Below, piece after piece: positions 33,760 through 42,075 of a stretch of DNA of 64,000 bases. Position 1 is the first letter of the stretch. Each line of letters starts with the position of its first letter. Under the pieces are notes generated by a model. It made no database searches. It was not told the origin of the DNA and was given only the letters and a program-made list of their open reading frames with translations. Source of the DNA: QHXM01 sp963697975 (lineage in GTDB: Bacteria > Acidobacteriota > Blastocatellia > Pyrinomonadales > Pyrinomonadaceae); NCBI GenBank assembly GCA_963697975.1, contig OY969111.1, forward strand, positions 4,092,001-4,156,000, read 5' to 3'. The translations under genes and the position numbers were made by a program.

Positions 33760-34833
33760 ATGATTAATTCATTCTCTTTGCAAAAAAGGCCACAGGCGCG
33801 CCCCGTTCTTCTTCTCATCCTTGCGCTCGGCCTGCTCTTGATGAGCGGTTGCGCCAGCCTGTTCGGTGTGAAACGAACGGTGACGGTGACGCCGCTGCTT
33901 GGGCCTTTGTCGGAAGCCAGCACCTCAGACCTTATCAACGAAGCCAACCGCATGGCCTCCGTTCGCTCCATCCGGGGCAAGATTGATATCCAGATTCTGG
34001 ACACTTCGTTTGCCGAATCCGGCATTGCCGAGAAATACCGGACGGCTGACGGCACTGTCTACTTGCAGCGCCCCGGCAAGATTTATCTCAAGATCGAAGC
34101 CCCGTTTGTCGGGACGAACATCGCGGAGATGACTTCCGATGGCGAGCGTTTCCGCGTCGCCGTCCTTCAGGGAGACGAAAAATACAAGCGCTTCGTGCGC
34201 GGAACGAACAACGCCGACTATCCGAAGCTTGAGATGGATGAGCCGCGCACCGGCGATAAAAAGAAGAAAGGGCAGAACGGCGAGCGCACCGTCAGCACGC
34301 TCTCCAATTTGCGCCCCCAGCATTTCACAGACGCGCTGATGATCAGTCCGATTCAGCCTCGCGATGTGACCGGGATGGTCTATGCGCGGAGCGAGTTTTA
34401 TCAGGAGGAAGCTGACACGCGCCCTCGTTCCAAGAAAACTGATCGCGTCGTGCGTGGCTATTATCTTCTGGACGAATTAGCGCCGGGCGGCGAGACGGGC
34501 GTGAGATTAGTGCGCCGTTTCTGGTTTGATCGCGTCAGCGGCATTCGTCTTGCGCGACTACAAACTTTCAATAAGGCGGGCGTGCTCGACTCTGATGTCT
34601 CGTACATGGATCCGAAAAACTTCGGGGAAGATGGTCGTCTGGTGATGGCCTCGCGTGTCGAGCTAACGCGCCCCCACGACCGCTACAAATTAAGCGTCAG
34701 CTATCAATCGCCCGAAGCCGTCGTGTTCGACCGCGAATTTCAGCCCGAGGTTTTCGTTCTCGAAAACAAATGGCAACTGCCGGAAGTCGACCTGGACGAA
34801 CGGGAAAAACAGCGAACCGGGAAAAAGCAGTAA
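33760..34833 (+). CDS. LolA/LolB-fold lipoprotein (DUF4292-like)
   Basis: The start is most likely ATG 33760 (MINSFSLQ), giving 357 residues. An ATG-like start at 33724 is possible. A lipoprotein signal (RPVLLLILALGLLLMSGC) precedes a mature half-barrel pattern. The strands SIRGKIDIQILD, GTVYLQRPGKIYLKIEAPFVG, NIAEMTSDGERFRVAVLQGDEKY and the late RLVRRFWFDRVSGIRLARLQTFNKAG are typical of LolA/LolB/DUF4292 lipid-binding proteins. The C-terminus is charged. It heads a gene row with an ABC permease, ATPase and a LolA-like protein, so a role in lipoprotein or lipid transfer across the periplasm is inferred. Confidence 0.75.
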   Translation: MINSFSLQKRPQARPVLLLILALGLLLMSGCASLFGVKRTVTVTPLLGPLSEASTSDLINEANRMASVRSIRGKIDIQILDTSFAESGIAEKYRTADGTVYLQRPGKIYLKIEAPFVGTNIAEMTSDGERFRVAVLQGDEKYKRFVRGTNNADYPKLEMDEPRTGDKKKKGQNGERTVSTLSNLRPQHFTDALMISPIQPRDVTGMVYARSEFYQEEADTRPRSKKTDRVVRGYYLLDELAPGGETGVRLVRRFWFDRVSGIRLARLQTFNKAGVLDSDVSYMDPKNFGEDGRLVMASRVELTRPHDRYKLSVSYQSPEAVVFDREFQPEVFVLENKWQLPEVDLDEREKQRTGKKQ

Positions 34834-34909
34834 TAAGTGAGAGGTGATGGGTGATAAGTGATAAGAGAAACGCTTTTACCCATCACCCATCACCCATCAC
34901 CTATCACTA
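34832..34909. repeat. Heptamer hairpin element, GGTGATA family, inside an operon
   Basis: Left units are AGTGAGA, GGTGATG, GGTGATA, AGTGATA (34836-34863). Right units are CATCACC three times, then TATCACT (34880-34907). It spans nearly the whole gap between the lipoprotein and the ABC permease genes. Confidence 0.95.
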
Positions 34910-34916
34910 ATTCACA

Positions 34917-36053
34917 ATGGATAATCTCATCGCAGCCAATATCCGCCAGCGCCCGGTGCGCTCACTTGTGAGCGTGGTGGGGGTTGCGCTCGGCGTGGCG
35001 CTGGTCATGCTGTTTACGGGACTGGCGCGTGGGATGTCCAACGATTTACAGCGGCGTTCGCAGAATCTGCGCGCGGAGATTTTCTTCACGCGACCGGGAA
35101 CGATGGATAACCTGACCAGTTCGCCTGCCAATCTCAGCACGAAGTATGTTGAGAACCTGCAAGCCATAGAGGGTGTGGAGTCGGCTGTCCCGGTGATTCG
35201 TTATATTATTCAGGGCGGCGCAGGCTTCGGGTTTGAGCAGATCGAGGGCGTTGATTGGGAACCGTTCGCCCGGATGAACGGCCTCCGCCTCGTCGAAGGC
35301 CGCGCGCCCGTCCCTCGAAGCCCGGAGGCTCAACAGTCGGACGAGATGGTCGAGATCGTGATTGACGAGACGAAAGCGCGCAATAGCAATCTCAGCGTCG
35401 GTGGAGTGTTGAAGCTCTTTGGTGACATCCCTCATCGCGTCGTCGGCATTTATGCGCCGGAGTCAGGCCCGCGCCTCAAGATGTCTTTGAGCGATATGCA
35501 GTACAGGGTCGAAGCAGCGGGGAAGTGTACCTTTATTCTCGTCAAGGCTAAGGACGGCGTGGACGAGAAAACGCTCGCGGAGCGGATAGCTGCCGATCCG
35601 GGAACGAAGGGCAACAAGATTCAGTTCACGCGCGATGTTTTCACCAGCATCGAAAAGAGCATTCCTTATCTGGGAATTTTTCTGAAGGTGCTGGTCGGAC
35701 TGGCAGCGTTGGTGAGCGCGCTGGTCGTCATGCTGGCGATGTACACGACGATTACGGAGCGCACGCGCGAGATCGGAATTCTGAAAGCGATGGGCGCCTC
35801 GCGCGGCTACATTATCGGCGTGATTGAGAAGGAAGCAATCTTGATTAGCGTGCTCGGACTCATCCTCGGGTTCGCGGTCGCGCTGATTGCGGGCGCACTC
35901 ATCAGCCGCACCTACGGGCTGGTCTTTGAGTACGGCTGGGGTTGGGCCATCGCTTCCGCTCTCATAGGGCTTTTGGGCGGCGCAATCGGCGCTCTCTATC
36001 CGGCTGTCCGCGCCGCGAATCTGGATGCGGTCAGCGCACTATCGTATGAGTGA
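34917..36053 (+). CDS. ABC transporter permease, MacB/LolC-E (FtsX) family
   Basis: 378 residues with the four-helix type VII ABC permease topology. There is one N-terminal helix (SVVGVALGVALVMLFTGLA), a large periplasmic MacB_PCD domain (about 45-255), and three C-terminal helices (IFLKVLVGLAALVSALVVMLAMY; ISVLGLILGFAVALIAGALI; WAIASALIGLLGGAIGALYPA). ERTREIGILKAMGASRGYI is the coupling motif to the ATPase. Such complexes use mechanotransmission to move lipoproteins, toxins or peptides through periplasmic partners. The stop (TGA) overlaps the next repeat. The ATPase gene follows. Confidence 0.92.
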   Translation: MDNLIAANIRQRPVRSLVSVVGVALGVALVMLFTGLARGMSNDLQRRSQNLRAEIFFTRPGTMDNLTSSPANLSTKYVENLQAIEGVESAVPVIRYIIQGGAGFGFEQIEGVDWEPFARMNGLRLVEGRAPVPRSPEAQQSDEMVEIVIDETKARNSNLSVGGVLKLFGDIPHRVVGIYAPESGPRLKMSLSDMQYRVEAAGKCTFILVKAKDGVDEKTLAERIAADPGTKGNKIQFTRDVFTSIEKSIPYLGIFLKVLVGLAALVSALVVMLAMYTTITERTREIGILKAMGASRGYIIGVIEKEAILISVLGLILGFAVALIAGALISRTYGLVFEYGWGWAIASALIGLLGGAIGALYPAVRAANLDAVSALSYE

Positions 36054-36134
36054 TAGGTGATGGGTGATAGGTGATAAGAGACACGCTTTTCTTTTCCTTA
36101 TCACCTCTCACCTCTCACTTATTACTTATCACTG
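36049..36134. repeat. Heptamer hairpin element, GGTGATA family, inside an operon
   Basis: Left units are AGTGATA, GGTGATG, GGTGATA, GGTGATA (36049-36076). The right arm has five units (TATCACC, TCTCACC, TCTCACT, TATTACT, TATCACT; 36099-36133). The permease stop is in the first left unit. The ATPase start follows 4 nt after the element. Confidence 0.95.
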
Positions 36135-36137
36135 AAC

Positions 36138-36830
36138 ATGAGAACTATCTTACAGGCTGAGAATCTGGAAAAGACTTATCGCGTGGGGCGCGTTGATGTG
36201 CCCGCGCTCAGGGACGTGTCTCTGGAGGTGCAGGAGGGCGAGTTCCTGGCGATCATGGGGCCTTCGGGGTGCGGCAAGTCAACGATGCTACACCTGCTCG
36301 GCGGACTGTTGACGCCGACGAGCGGGCGCATTGTCGTCGATGGCGAGGATTTGACCGCCGCTTCGGACGCCAAGCGCACCGACATTCGCCGTCGCAAGAT
36401 AGGGTTTGTCTTCCAGCGCTTCAATCTCTTCCCGACCTTGACGGCTGAGGGCAATCTGCGTCTGGCCGAGAGCATCCACAGCGACGGCAAGGACGACCCC
36501 GAAAGGCGGCGCGATGTCCTCCGGCTCCTCCGGCTCGAAGACAAGATGCATCACAAGCCGCTGGAACTCTCTGGCGGCGAGCAGCAGCGCGTGGCGCTCG
36601 CTCGCGCTGTAGTCACACGCCCGGCAATCATCCTCGCCGACGAGCCGACGGGTAATCTGGACTCGGAAAACTCGGCCATCGTGCTCAATATGTTTCAGGA
36701 ATTGAATTATCGCTTCAACCAGACTATCGTCATGATTACGCATAACCCGGAAGCTGCCGCCATGTGCAAACACATTGTGCAGATGCGTGACGGGCAGATC
36801 GTCACCCCGGCACAGAACGTGCAAATGTAA
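36138..36830 (+). CDS. ABC transporter ATPase, MacB/LolD family
   Basis: A 230-residue cytoplasmic ATPase pairing with the upstream permease. Walker A is GPSGCGKST (41-49), the Q-loop FQRFNLFPTLTAEGNL, signature LSGGEQQRVALARA (about 143), Walker B ILADEPTGNLDS (about 163) and the switch His in MITHNPEAAA. Sequence and length are those of LolD/MacB-type ATPases. The start is ATG 36138, directly behind a repeat. Confidence 0.95.
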   Translation: MRTILQAENLEKTYRVGRVDVPALRDVSLEVQEGEFLAIMGPSGCGKSTMLHLLGGLLTPTSGRIVVDGEDLTAASDAKRTDIRRRKIGFVFQRFNLFPTLTAEGNLRLAESIHSDGKDDPERRRDVLRLLRLEDKMHHKPLELSGGEQQRVALARAVVTRPAIILADEPTGNLDSENSAIVLNMFQELNYRFNQTIVMITHNPEAAAMCKHIVQMRDGQIVTPAQNVQM

Positions 36831-36955
36831 TGGAGGTGAAGTCGAAAAGGCTGAATTTAAGCCTTAAAGGCATGTGTTGAATGACGGGAAGCGCAGGCTA
36901 AATCCGACAGTTGGCCGCTAAATGCGACTTCCGACCTGTAAATTTTCCTTGAGCT

Positions 36956-37328
36956 ATGAAATATATTTTTCGCACCATCAAGAAGCTTTTCTTCTGGGGC
37001 TACGCACGAAATACATGGCAATATGACGTGTTGTGCGCTCTTATCCTCGCCTTTATTTTCCTAACTCCGCAAAGCTGGTTTGATGGGGGTTCGCCCCTAA
37101 AAAGCCGCCCCGGCAGCGAACCGAGACCCAACGCTGAGCATCAAAAACCGGTTGCCTCGAAGGTTATCTTCTCGGTTGCAGATAATTTAGCTGGCTCAAG
37201 TGGCTCGAAACCAGATGGAGAGTCGCGTGCGTACTCTAACAGGTCGCACTGACATACAGGTTTTGAAGGTCGAGCCGAAGCTGGACGAAAGCGGCAAAAT
37301 CGTCGCTTACGAGGTTGACATAAAGTAA
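36956..37328 (+). pseudogene. Small membrane protein gene with a frameshift
   Basis: The first frame (from ATG 36956) gives KKLFFWGYARNTWQYDVLCA and a membrane helix (LILAFIFLTPQSW), then a linker, and stops at 37252. A second frame (+1) is open from 37191 and continues with VRTLTGRTDIQVLKVEPK then LDESGKIVAYEVDIK to TAA 37328. The conserved-looking C-terminus is thus out of frame. The shift point must lie within the overlap 37191-37250. It could be a true mutation, a sequencing/assembly indel, or unusual frameshifting. The intact product would be about 123 residues, one membrane helix with a small soluble domain. The gene sits between the ABC ATPase and the LolA-like gene. Confidence 0.7.
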
Positions 37329-37352
37329 TCATCCACTGATAATCGGCAGGAT

Positions 37353-37386
37353 TTGCAGTCTCCACTGGTGGAGGCTGCCATTTTAT
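37353..37386 (+). terminator. Rho-independent terminator
   Basis: GCAGTCTCCAC and GTGGAGGCTGC form a strong stem with a 2-nt loop and one mismatch, followed by CATTTTAT. It would end the ABC transcript before the LolA-like gene. Confidence 0.75.
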
Positions 37387-37398
37387 AAAGGAGTTTGT

Positions 37399-38094
37399 AT
37401 GAGAAGACTTGTTCCCCTCGGCCTCGCGGTTGCACTTTTACTTGGGATAGCGGTTAGCTCCCCCACGACGAATGTTAAGGCACAGGGCGCGGGTTTAGTT
37501 AGTTCGGTTCTGAATCGCCTGGATCGTAACTGGCGAAGCTTGAAATCCCTGCGCGCCAACATTGACATGGTTAAATACAACGCGCAGATTCGAGACGAGG
37601 ATAAGTATAAAGGTGTCGTGATTTATCTTCCGGCGACAGGGCGCAATGCATATGTTCGCGTTGACTGGAAGTTTCCGCAGAATGAGACGCTGGCCGTTGC
37701 GGACGGTAAGTTCACGCTGTTTCGCCCGCGTCTGAACATGGCCTATCAAGGCAAGGCAGGGACGGGCAAAGGCAAGACCAGCGCCGCTTTTGAGTTTTTG
37801 AATATGTCGCGCCAGCAGCTTGCGAGCCGTTACGACGTTCAGCCGATGGGCGAAGAGACTCTGTATGGCGGCGTCTCAACGTCACACGTCAAACTCGTGC
37901 CGAAGGGCGGCGCGAATTTCAAATGGGCTGAGGCGTGGATTGATTCGCAGGGAATGCCGGTGCAGACCAAAGTGGTCGAGAAGAATGATGACTCGACGAC
38001 TGTGCGCCTGACCAACATGCAGCGCAATTTAGGCATCCCGCTCGAAGAGTTTTTCCTGAAACTTGATTCGGGCGTGAGGATCGTTCCGGCCTAA
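37399..38094 (+). CDS. LolA-like periplasmic protein
   Basis: 231 residues starting at ATG 37399 behind AAAGGAG. The signal peptide ends near NVKAQ. The mature protein shows the LolA-like half-barrel: LDRNWRSLKSLRANIDMVKYN, YKGVVIYLPATGRNAYVRVDW, the strand AVADGKFTLFRPRLNMAYQG, and late strands WAEAWIDSQGMPVQTKVVEKNDD and TTVRLTNMQRN. LolA carries lipoproteins through the periplasm, but distant members bind other lipids. Together with the upstream lipoprotein and ABC genes it suggests a transport cluster. It is followed by its own terminator. Confidence 0.8.
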   Translation: MRRLVPLGLAVALLLGIAVSSPTTNVKAQGAGLVSSVLNRLDRNWRSLKSLRANIDMVKYNAQIRDEDKYKGVVIYLPATGRNAYVRVDWKFPQNETLAVADGKFTLFRPRLNMAYQGKAGTGKGKTSAAFEFLNMSRQQLASRYDVQPMGEETLYGGVSTSHVKLVPKGGANFKWAEAWIDSQGMPVQTKVVEKNDDSTTVRLTNMQRNLGIPLEEFFLKLDSGVRIVPA

Positions 38095-38121
38095 AACGGG
38101 GCGCGGTCAGTTTAGAAGCAG

Positions 38122-38156
38122 AGGGCTTCGGAGTTGAAAAACCGAAGCCCTTCGCT
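38122..38156 (+). terminator. Rho-independent terminator of the LolA-like gene
   Basis: AGGGCTTCGG pairs perfectly with CCGAAGCCCT across a 10-nt A-rich loop, then TCGCTGTTT. Confidence 0.85.
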
Positions 38157-38273
38157 GTTTCCGACGGGTGGGCTTCTTGCCAAAAAGAGAGTGCCTCGCA
38201 TATCCTGCTCGGTAAAGTTTGGCAGAAGTCGTCATCCTACATTTAGAAACCCGGAAGTGGTAGTTAAGGCTAG

Positions 38274-39290
38274 ATGAAGAGAAGCAAATTTCTCAGTCTG
38301 AAGGTTCGCGAAGTGAGCATGATCGCGCACGGCCTGCTTTCGTCGAAGCATCCAGTGCTGGCGCACATCATCCCGATGCGACGCTGTAATCTTGCCTGCG
38401 CTTACTGCAACGAGTACGACAAGGTTTCCAACCCCGTGCCGCTCGAAGAGATGAACCGGCGGATTGATAAACTGGGCGCGCTCGGCACAGCCATTGTCAC
38501 CATCTCAGGCGGCGAGCCTCTGATGCACCCCGAATTGGACGACATCATTCGTCGCATCCGTTCGCACAAGATGATCGCCGGACTGATCTCCAACGGCTAC
38601 TATTTCACACCTGAGCGAATCAAGCGGCTGAACGACGCCGGGCTTGACTCTTTACAGATCAGCATAGATAACGTCGTGCCTGACAGTGTGTCGAAGAAGA
38701 GTCTGAAGAATCTCGATAAGAAATTACAGCATCTGGCCGAGCACGCACAGTTTCACGTCAACATCAATTCCGTGATTGGCGGCGGCATCGAGACGCCGGA
38801 AGACGCGCTCGTCATCGCGCGCCGCGCCGTAGAGCTTGGCTTTTCCAGCACGGTCGGCATCATCCATGACCACGACGGGACGTTGAAGCCGCTGAACGAG
38901 AGAGAGAAAGAGATTTTCCAGCAGGTCAAGAAACTCGGCAATCACGACCTCGCGCGGCTCAACTGGTTTCAGGACTCAATCGCCGAGGGCAAGCCCTACG
39001 AATGGCGCTGCCGCGCCGGAGCGCGTTACCTCTACATCTGCGAAGATGGTCTTGTTCACTGGTGCTCGCAGCAGCGCGGCTATCCCGGCACTCCGCTCGC
39101 CGAGTACACGATGAAAGATTTCGCGCGCGAGTACAACACTGAGAAGTGGTGCGCCGCCACCTGCACGCTTCAATGCGTACATCAAGTCGGACTTCTGGAC
39201 AACTGGCGACACCCACAGAAAGCTCCGGGCGGAACGCAAAACGCATCCGGCAACAAAGACTCCGTCGGCCAGATGGTGCGAGCAGACTAA
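38274..39290 (+). CDS. Radical SAM enzyme with SPASM-like C-terminus
   Basis: 338 residues. The cluster motif C-x3-C-x2-C is C38, C42, C45 in RRCNLACAYCNEYD. TISGGEPLMHPEL and LISNGYYFTPERI are the SAM-binding and following strands. The C-terminal third has further cysteines (WRCRAG, YICEDG, HWCSQ, WCAATCTLQC) that could bind one or more auxiliary clusters. The HpnH-like family is excluded because its diagnostic N-terminus is lacking. The substrate is unknown. It stands alone, with a terminator before it and a repeat after it. Confidence 0.88.
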   Translation: MKRSKFLSLKVREVSMIAHGLLSSKHPVLAHIIPMRRCNLACAYCNEYDKVSNPVPLEEMNRRIDKLGALGTAIVTISGGEPLMHPELDDIIRRIRSHKMIAGLISNGYYFTPERIKRLNDAGLDSLQISIDNVVPDSVSKKSLKNLDKKLQHLAEHAQFHVNINSVIGGGIETPEDALVIARRAVELGFSSTVGIIHDHDGTLKPLNEREKEIFQQVKKLGNHDLARLNWFQDSIAEGKPYEWRCRAGARYLYICEDGLVHWCSQQRGYPGTPLAEYTMKDFAREYNTEKWCAATCTLQCVHQVGLLDNWRHPQKAPGGTQNASGNKDSVGQMVRAD

Positions 39291-39293
39291 AAA

Positions 39294-39401
39294 CAGGAGT
39301 CAGGAGTCAGAATCCAGAAGCCAGAATGGATAAGGCTGCAAGCCGCTCTTCTTCTGATTTCTTTTCTTCTGACTCCTGACTCCTGAATTCTGTCTCCTGC
39401 T
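39294..39401. repeat. Heptamer hairpin element, AGGAGTC family
   Basis: Left units are AGGAGTC, AGGAGTC, AGAATCC, AGAAGCC, AGAATGG (39295-39329). The right arm (39349-39401) has about seven units including CTCCTGA twice and CTCCTGC. It lies between convergent radical SAM and pyruvate kinase genes and could terminate both. Confidence 0.92.
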
Positions 39402-39402
39402 T

Positions 39403-40839
39403 TTATTGCTGCCCTTCAACGTCGCCGATCTCGTGCAGCTTAACCGACCTCGATAAGCCGAGACCTGACAGCTTGCCTGCCATCAGGACGATCATCTCAC
39501 CCTGCTGCACGATGCCTGCTTCAAGCAACGCGCGCTCACCCGTCTTCACCATCTGTTCCGTATTGTCGCACGGCGTATGACCGCACGGCTCGACGCCCCA
39601 GATCAAAGATAATTCGTTGCGCACGTCCTTTGAAGGCGTCAGTGCGACGATGCGTTGATCGGGTCTAAGGGCTGAAAGCCTGCGCGCCATCAAGCCCGAT
39701 TCGGTGAAGACGGCGGTGGTCTTAATGCTCATCTCTTCGGCGGCGAACGCGGCGGCCTCGCACAGCGCGCGGCTGAACCTGCCTGACTGCTTGCCAGCCC
39801 ACTTATGAACCTCGCTCGATCCGGTGTTTCTCCCCATCTCCGCCGACTCGATGATGCGCGCCATCGTGGCGACTGCCGCCACAGGATGCTGCCCCATCGC
39901 CGTTTCGTTCGACAGCATCAGGCAGTCCGAACCATCCCAAACGGCGTTTGCCACATCTGAGGCTTCGGCGCGTGTCGGGCGCGGGTTCTCCACCATAGAT
40001 TGCAACATCTGCGTCGCCGTGATGACGAACTTACCCGCGATGTTCGCCTGTTCGATGATGCGCTTCTGATAGACGGGCACAAGCTCCACGCTCGTCTCGA
40101 CGCCGAGATCGCCGCGCGCGACCATCACGCCATCGGTGGCGGCGATAATCTCTTCCAGATGGTCTATCGCTTCAGCCTTCTCGATTTTGGCGACGAGCGG
40201 TTGTTTGCCTCCCGCACTCTCGATTAACGATTTTGCTTCCACACAATCCTGCGCGCGACGAACGAACGAGAGCGCGATATAGTCAACGCGCTGCCGCACA
40301 GCCCATTGAAGATCGCGCCGGTCTTTGTCCGTCAACGAAGGAATCGGCAGGATAATGCCCGGCAGGTTGATGCCTTTGCGCTCGCCTAAAATTCCGCCAT
40401 TGATGACGCGGCAGACGACATCCGTGTCGGTCGTGCGCTCGACATGAAGCTCTATCAAGCCGTCGTCGAGCAGCAGGCGTGACCCCGGCTTCACGTCGCG
40501 CGCCATACTCGTATAGTTGGTGGAAACTTCCCGCGCATCACCGGCGACAGAGCGTGTCGTGATGGTGAAAAGGGAATTGGCTTCGAGTTGAACAGGCTGA
40601 CCGTTCTTGAGCACGCCGGTTCTAATCTTCGGCCCGGAGAGGTCAACCAGAACGGCCAGCGGGCGTTTCATCCGCTCGGCTGCGGAGCGGGCGCGCAGGA
40701 TATTCTCGGCATGTTCATCCTGCGTGCCATGCGACATATTGATTCTCACGCCGTTGACGCCCGCCGCCAGCAACGCCTCAATCAACACAGGCTCGCGCGA
40801 CGCAGGCCCCAGCGTGGCAAGGATTTTAGCTTTTCTCAC
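39403..40839 (-). CDS. pyk: Pyruvate kinase
   Basis: This glycolytic enzyme converts phosphoenolpyruvate and ADP to pyruvate and ATP. It has 478 residues, full length. The start KAKILATLGPAS and GVNGVRINMSHGT belong to the barrel. The B domain is interposed (TRSVAGDAREVSTNYTSM). The active site shows the K in LVAKIEKAEAIDHLEEI, MVARGDLGVE and ATQMLQSM...PTRAEASDVANAVWDGSDCLMLSNETA. The C-terminal allosteric domain is complete. The gene is preceded on its own strand by a repeat and tatC. Confidence 0.97.
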   Translation of the reverse strand: MRKAKILATLGPASREPVLIEALLAAGVNGVRINMSHGTQDEHAENILRARSAAERMKRPLAVLVDLSGPKIRTGVLKNGQPVQLEANSLFTITTRSVAGDAREVSTNYTSMARDVKPGSRLLLDDGLIELHVERTTDTDVVCRVINGGILGERKGINLPGIILPIPSLTDKDRRDLQWAVRQRVDYIALSFVRRAQDCVEAKSLIESAGGKQPLVAKIEKAEAIDHLEEIIAATDGVMVARGDLGVETSVELVPVYQKRIIEQANIAGKFVITATQMLQSMVENPRPTRAEASDVANAVWDGSDCLMLSNETAMGQHPVAAVATMARIIESAEMGRNTGSSEVHKWAGKQSGRFSRALCEAAAFAAEEMSIKTTAVFTESGLMARRLSALRPDQRIVALTPSKDVRNELSLIWGVEPCGHTPCDNTEQMVKTGERALLEAGIVQQGEMIVLMAGKLSGLGLSRSVKLHEIGDVEGQQ

Positions 40840-40876
40840 AATGACACCATTATCTACAAGGAAAGCGTAGAAGGAA

Positions 40877-40972
40877 AGTGGTCAGTGGTCAGTGGTCAGT
40901 GGTCAGTTAAAAGCAACAGCACGAACGCTGCCTAGCGCCTGTTCTTAACCGACCACCGACCACTGACCACTG
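40877..40972. repeat. Heptamer hairpin element, AGTGGTC family
   Basis: There are four perfect left units AGTGGTC then AGTTAA (40877-40909). The right arm (40946-40972) is TTAACC, GACCACC, GACCACT, GACCACT. It lies between tatC and pyruvate kinase. Confidence 0.95.
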
Positions 40973-40977
40973 CTCTT

Positions 40978-42051
40978 TCACGCTTTCCTTCTTTCCTTCC
41001 CGAAAATCCATGCGATGAAGATTGAGACGATATAGAGGATAATCATCGGCGCGGCGAAGAGCAGCATGTTCGGAACATCGTTGGTTGGCGAAAGCACTGC
41101 CGCCGCAACCAGAATGATAATCAAAGAAATCTTCCATTTACGCAGCAGCAATCGCGCCGAGACGATCCCGATCCTTGAGAGCACGTAAGTTACCGCAGGC
41201 ATCTGGAAGACGACGCCCATCGCCAGCATGACAAGAATGATGAAGTCGAAATAGTCGTTGGCCTTGAGCAGCAGCCGAAAATCCTGTCCCAGACCTAACA
41301 GGTATCTGGCCGCAGGCGGAAAAATCACAGCGTAGGCGAAGGCTGCGCCCGCAACGAATGCTATTGAGGAAAGAAAGACGAAGGGCATCGCATAACGACG
41401 CTCGTGCGGGTATAGTCCGGGCGAGACGAACGCCCAGATTTGCCAGAGCAGAAACGGCACGGCCAAAGCAATCGCCGTGTAGATGGAGACTTTCACGTAG
41501 AGCGAGAAAGGCTCCATCGCCGTCGTCACAATCAGCTTGTCTTCAATTCCGGGCAGGGCCTTCGGCTTAGCCTGAAAATCAAAGGGCAGCATCACTCCCT
41601 TCGGGATGACGGTGCTGCCAGCATAAAGCGCCTCGTCCGTGTAAAGCCTGAGATTGCCCTGAGCATCTTTGTGAACCTTTGCCGTGACAGATGTGCCCGT
41701 TGGAATCACGCTTGCTCCCAGCTTGGTCGTATTCTCGAAAACATAGCGGCCTGTATCGCCATCTTTCAAAGCGCTGTTCGGCAGGATCGTCTCCTGTCCC
41801 GTCAACCCGCCGATGGGAAGCTCGCGGCGTTGCGCTTCGGCCAGAGCACGTTGAACCGGAACTGCTAAAAAGTTGTAGATGTGATCGGAGACGAACCAGC
41901 AGCCGATGAACATGACGAAGACGAAGGCGATGGAGCGGATGATGCGGCCACGCAACTCGTCCAGATGATCCAGAAAAGACATCTGGCCGCCGAGTTCTTC
42001 CTCGCGCGCCTTATCTTTGGCTTTGGAGCTTGTGCCGAAAAGAGTAGCCAT
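40978..42051 (-). CDS. tatC: Twin-arginine translocase subunit TatC with large first periplasmic loop
   Basis: This is the core of the Tat receptor for folded proteins in the inner membrane. The signature FLDHLDELRGRI opens helix 1. WQIWAFVSPGLYPHERRYA precedes helix 3, and six helices are visible. The protein is 357 residues against about 250 normally. The excess lies between helix 1 and helix 2: roughly residues 76-165 (GLTGQETILPNSALKDGDTG to KALPGIEDKL) form a polar, beta-like insertion facing the periplasm. The conserved TTAMEPFSLYVKVSIY follows, so the frame is intact. The tatA/B gene is 24 bp upstream. Confidence 0.93.
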   Translation of the reverse strand: MATLFGTSSKAKDKAREEELGGQMSFLDHLDELRGRIIRSIAFVFVMFIGCWFVSDHIYNFLAVPVQRALAEAQRRELPIGGLTGQETILPNSALKDGDTGRYVFENTTKLGASVIPTGTSVTAKVHKDAQGNLRLYTDEALYAGSTVIPKGVMLPFDFQAKPKALPGIEDKLIVTTAMEPFSLYVKVSIYTAIALAVPFLLWQIWAFVSPGLYPHERRYAMPFVFLSSIAFVAGAAFAYAVIFPPAARYLLGLGQDFRLLLKANDYFDFIILVMLAMGVVFQMPAVTYVLSRIGIVSARLLLRKWKISLIIILVAAAVLSPTNDVPNMLLFAAPMIILYIVSIFIAWIFGKERRKA

Positions 42052-42075
42052 CCGGGGTTTTGAGCTTACGGCTTT

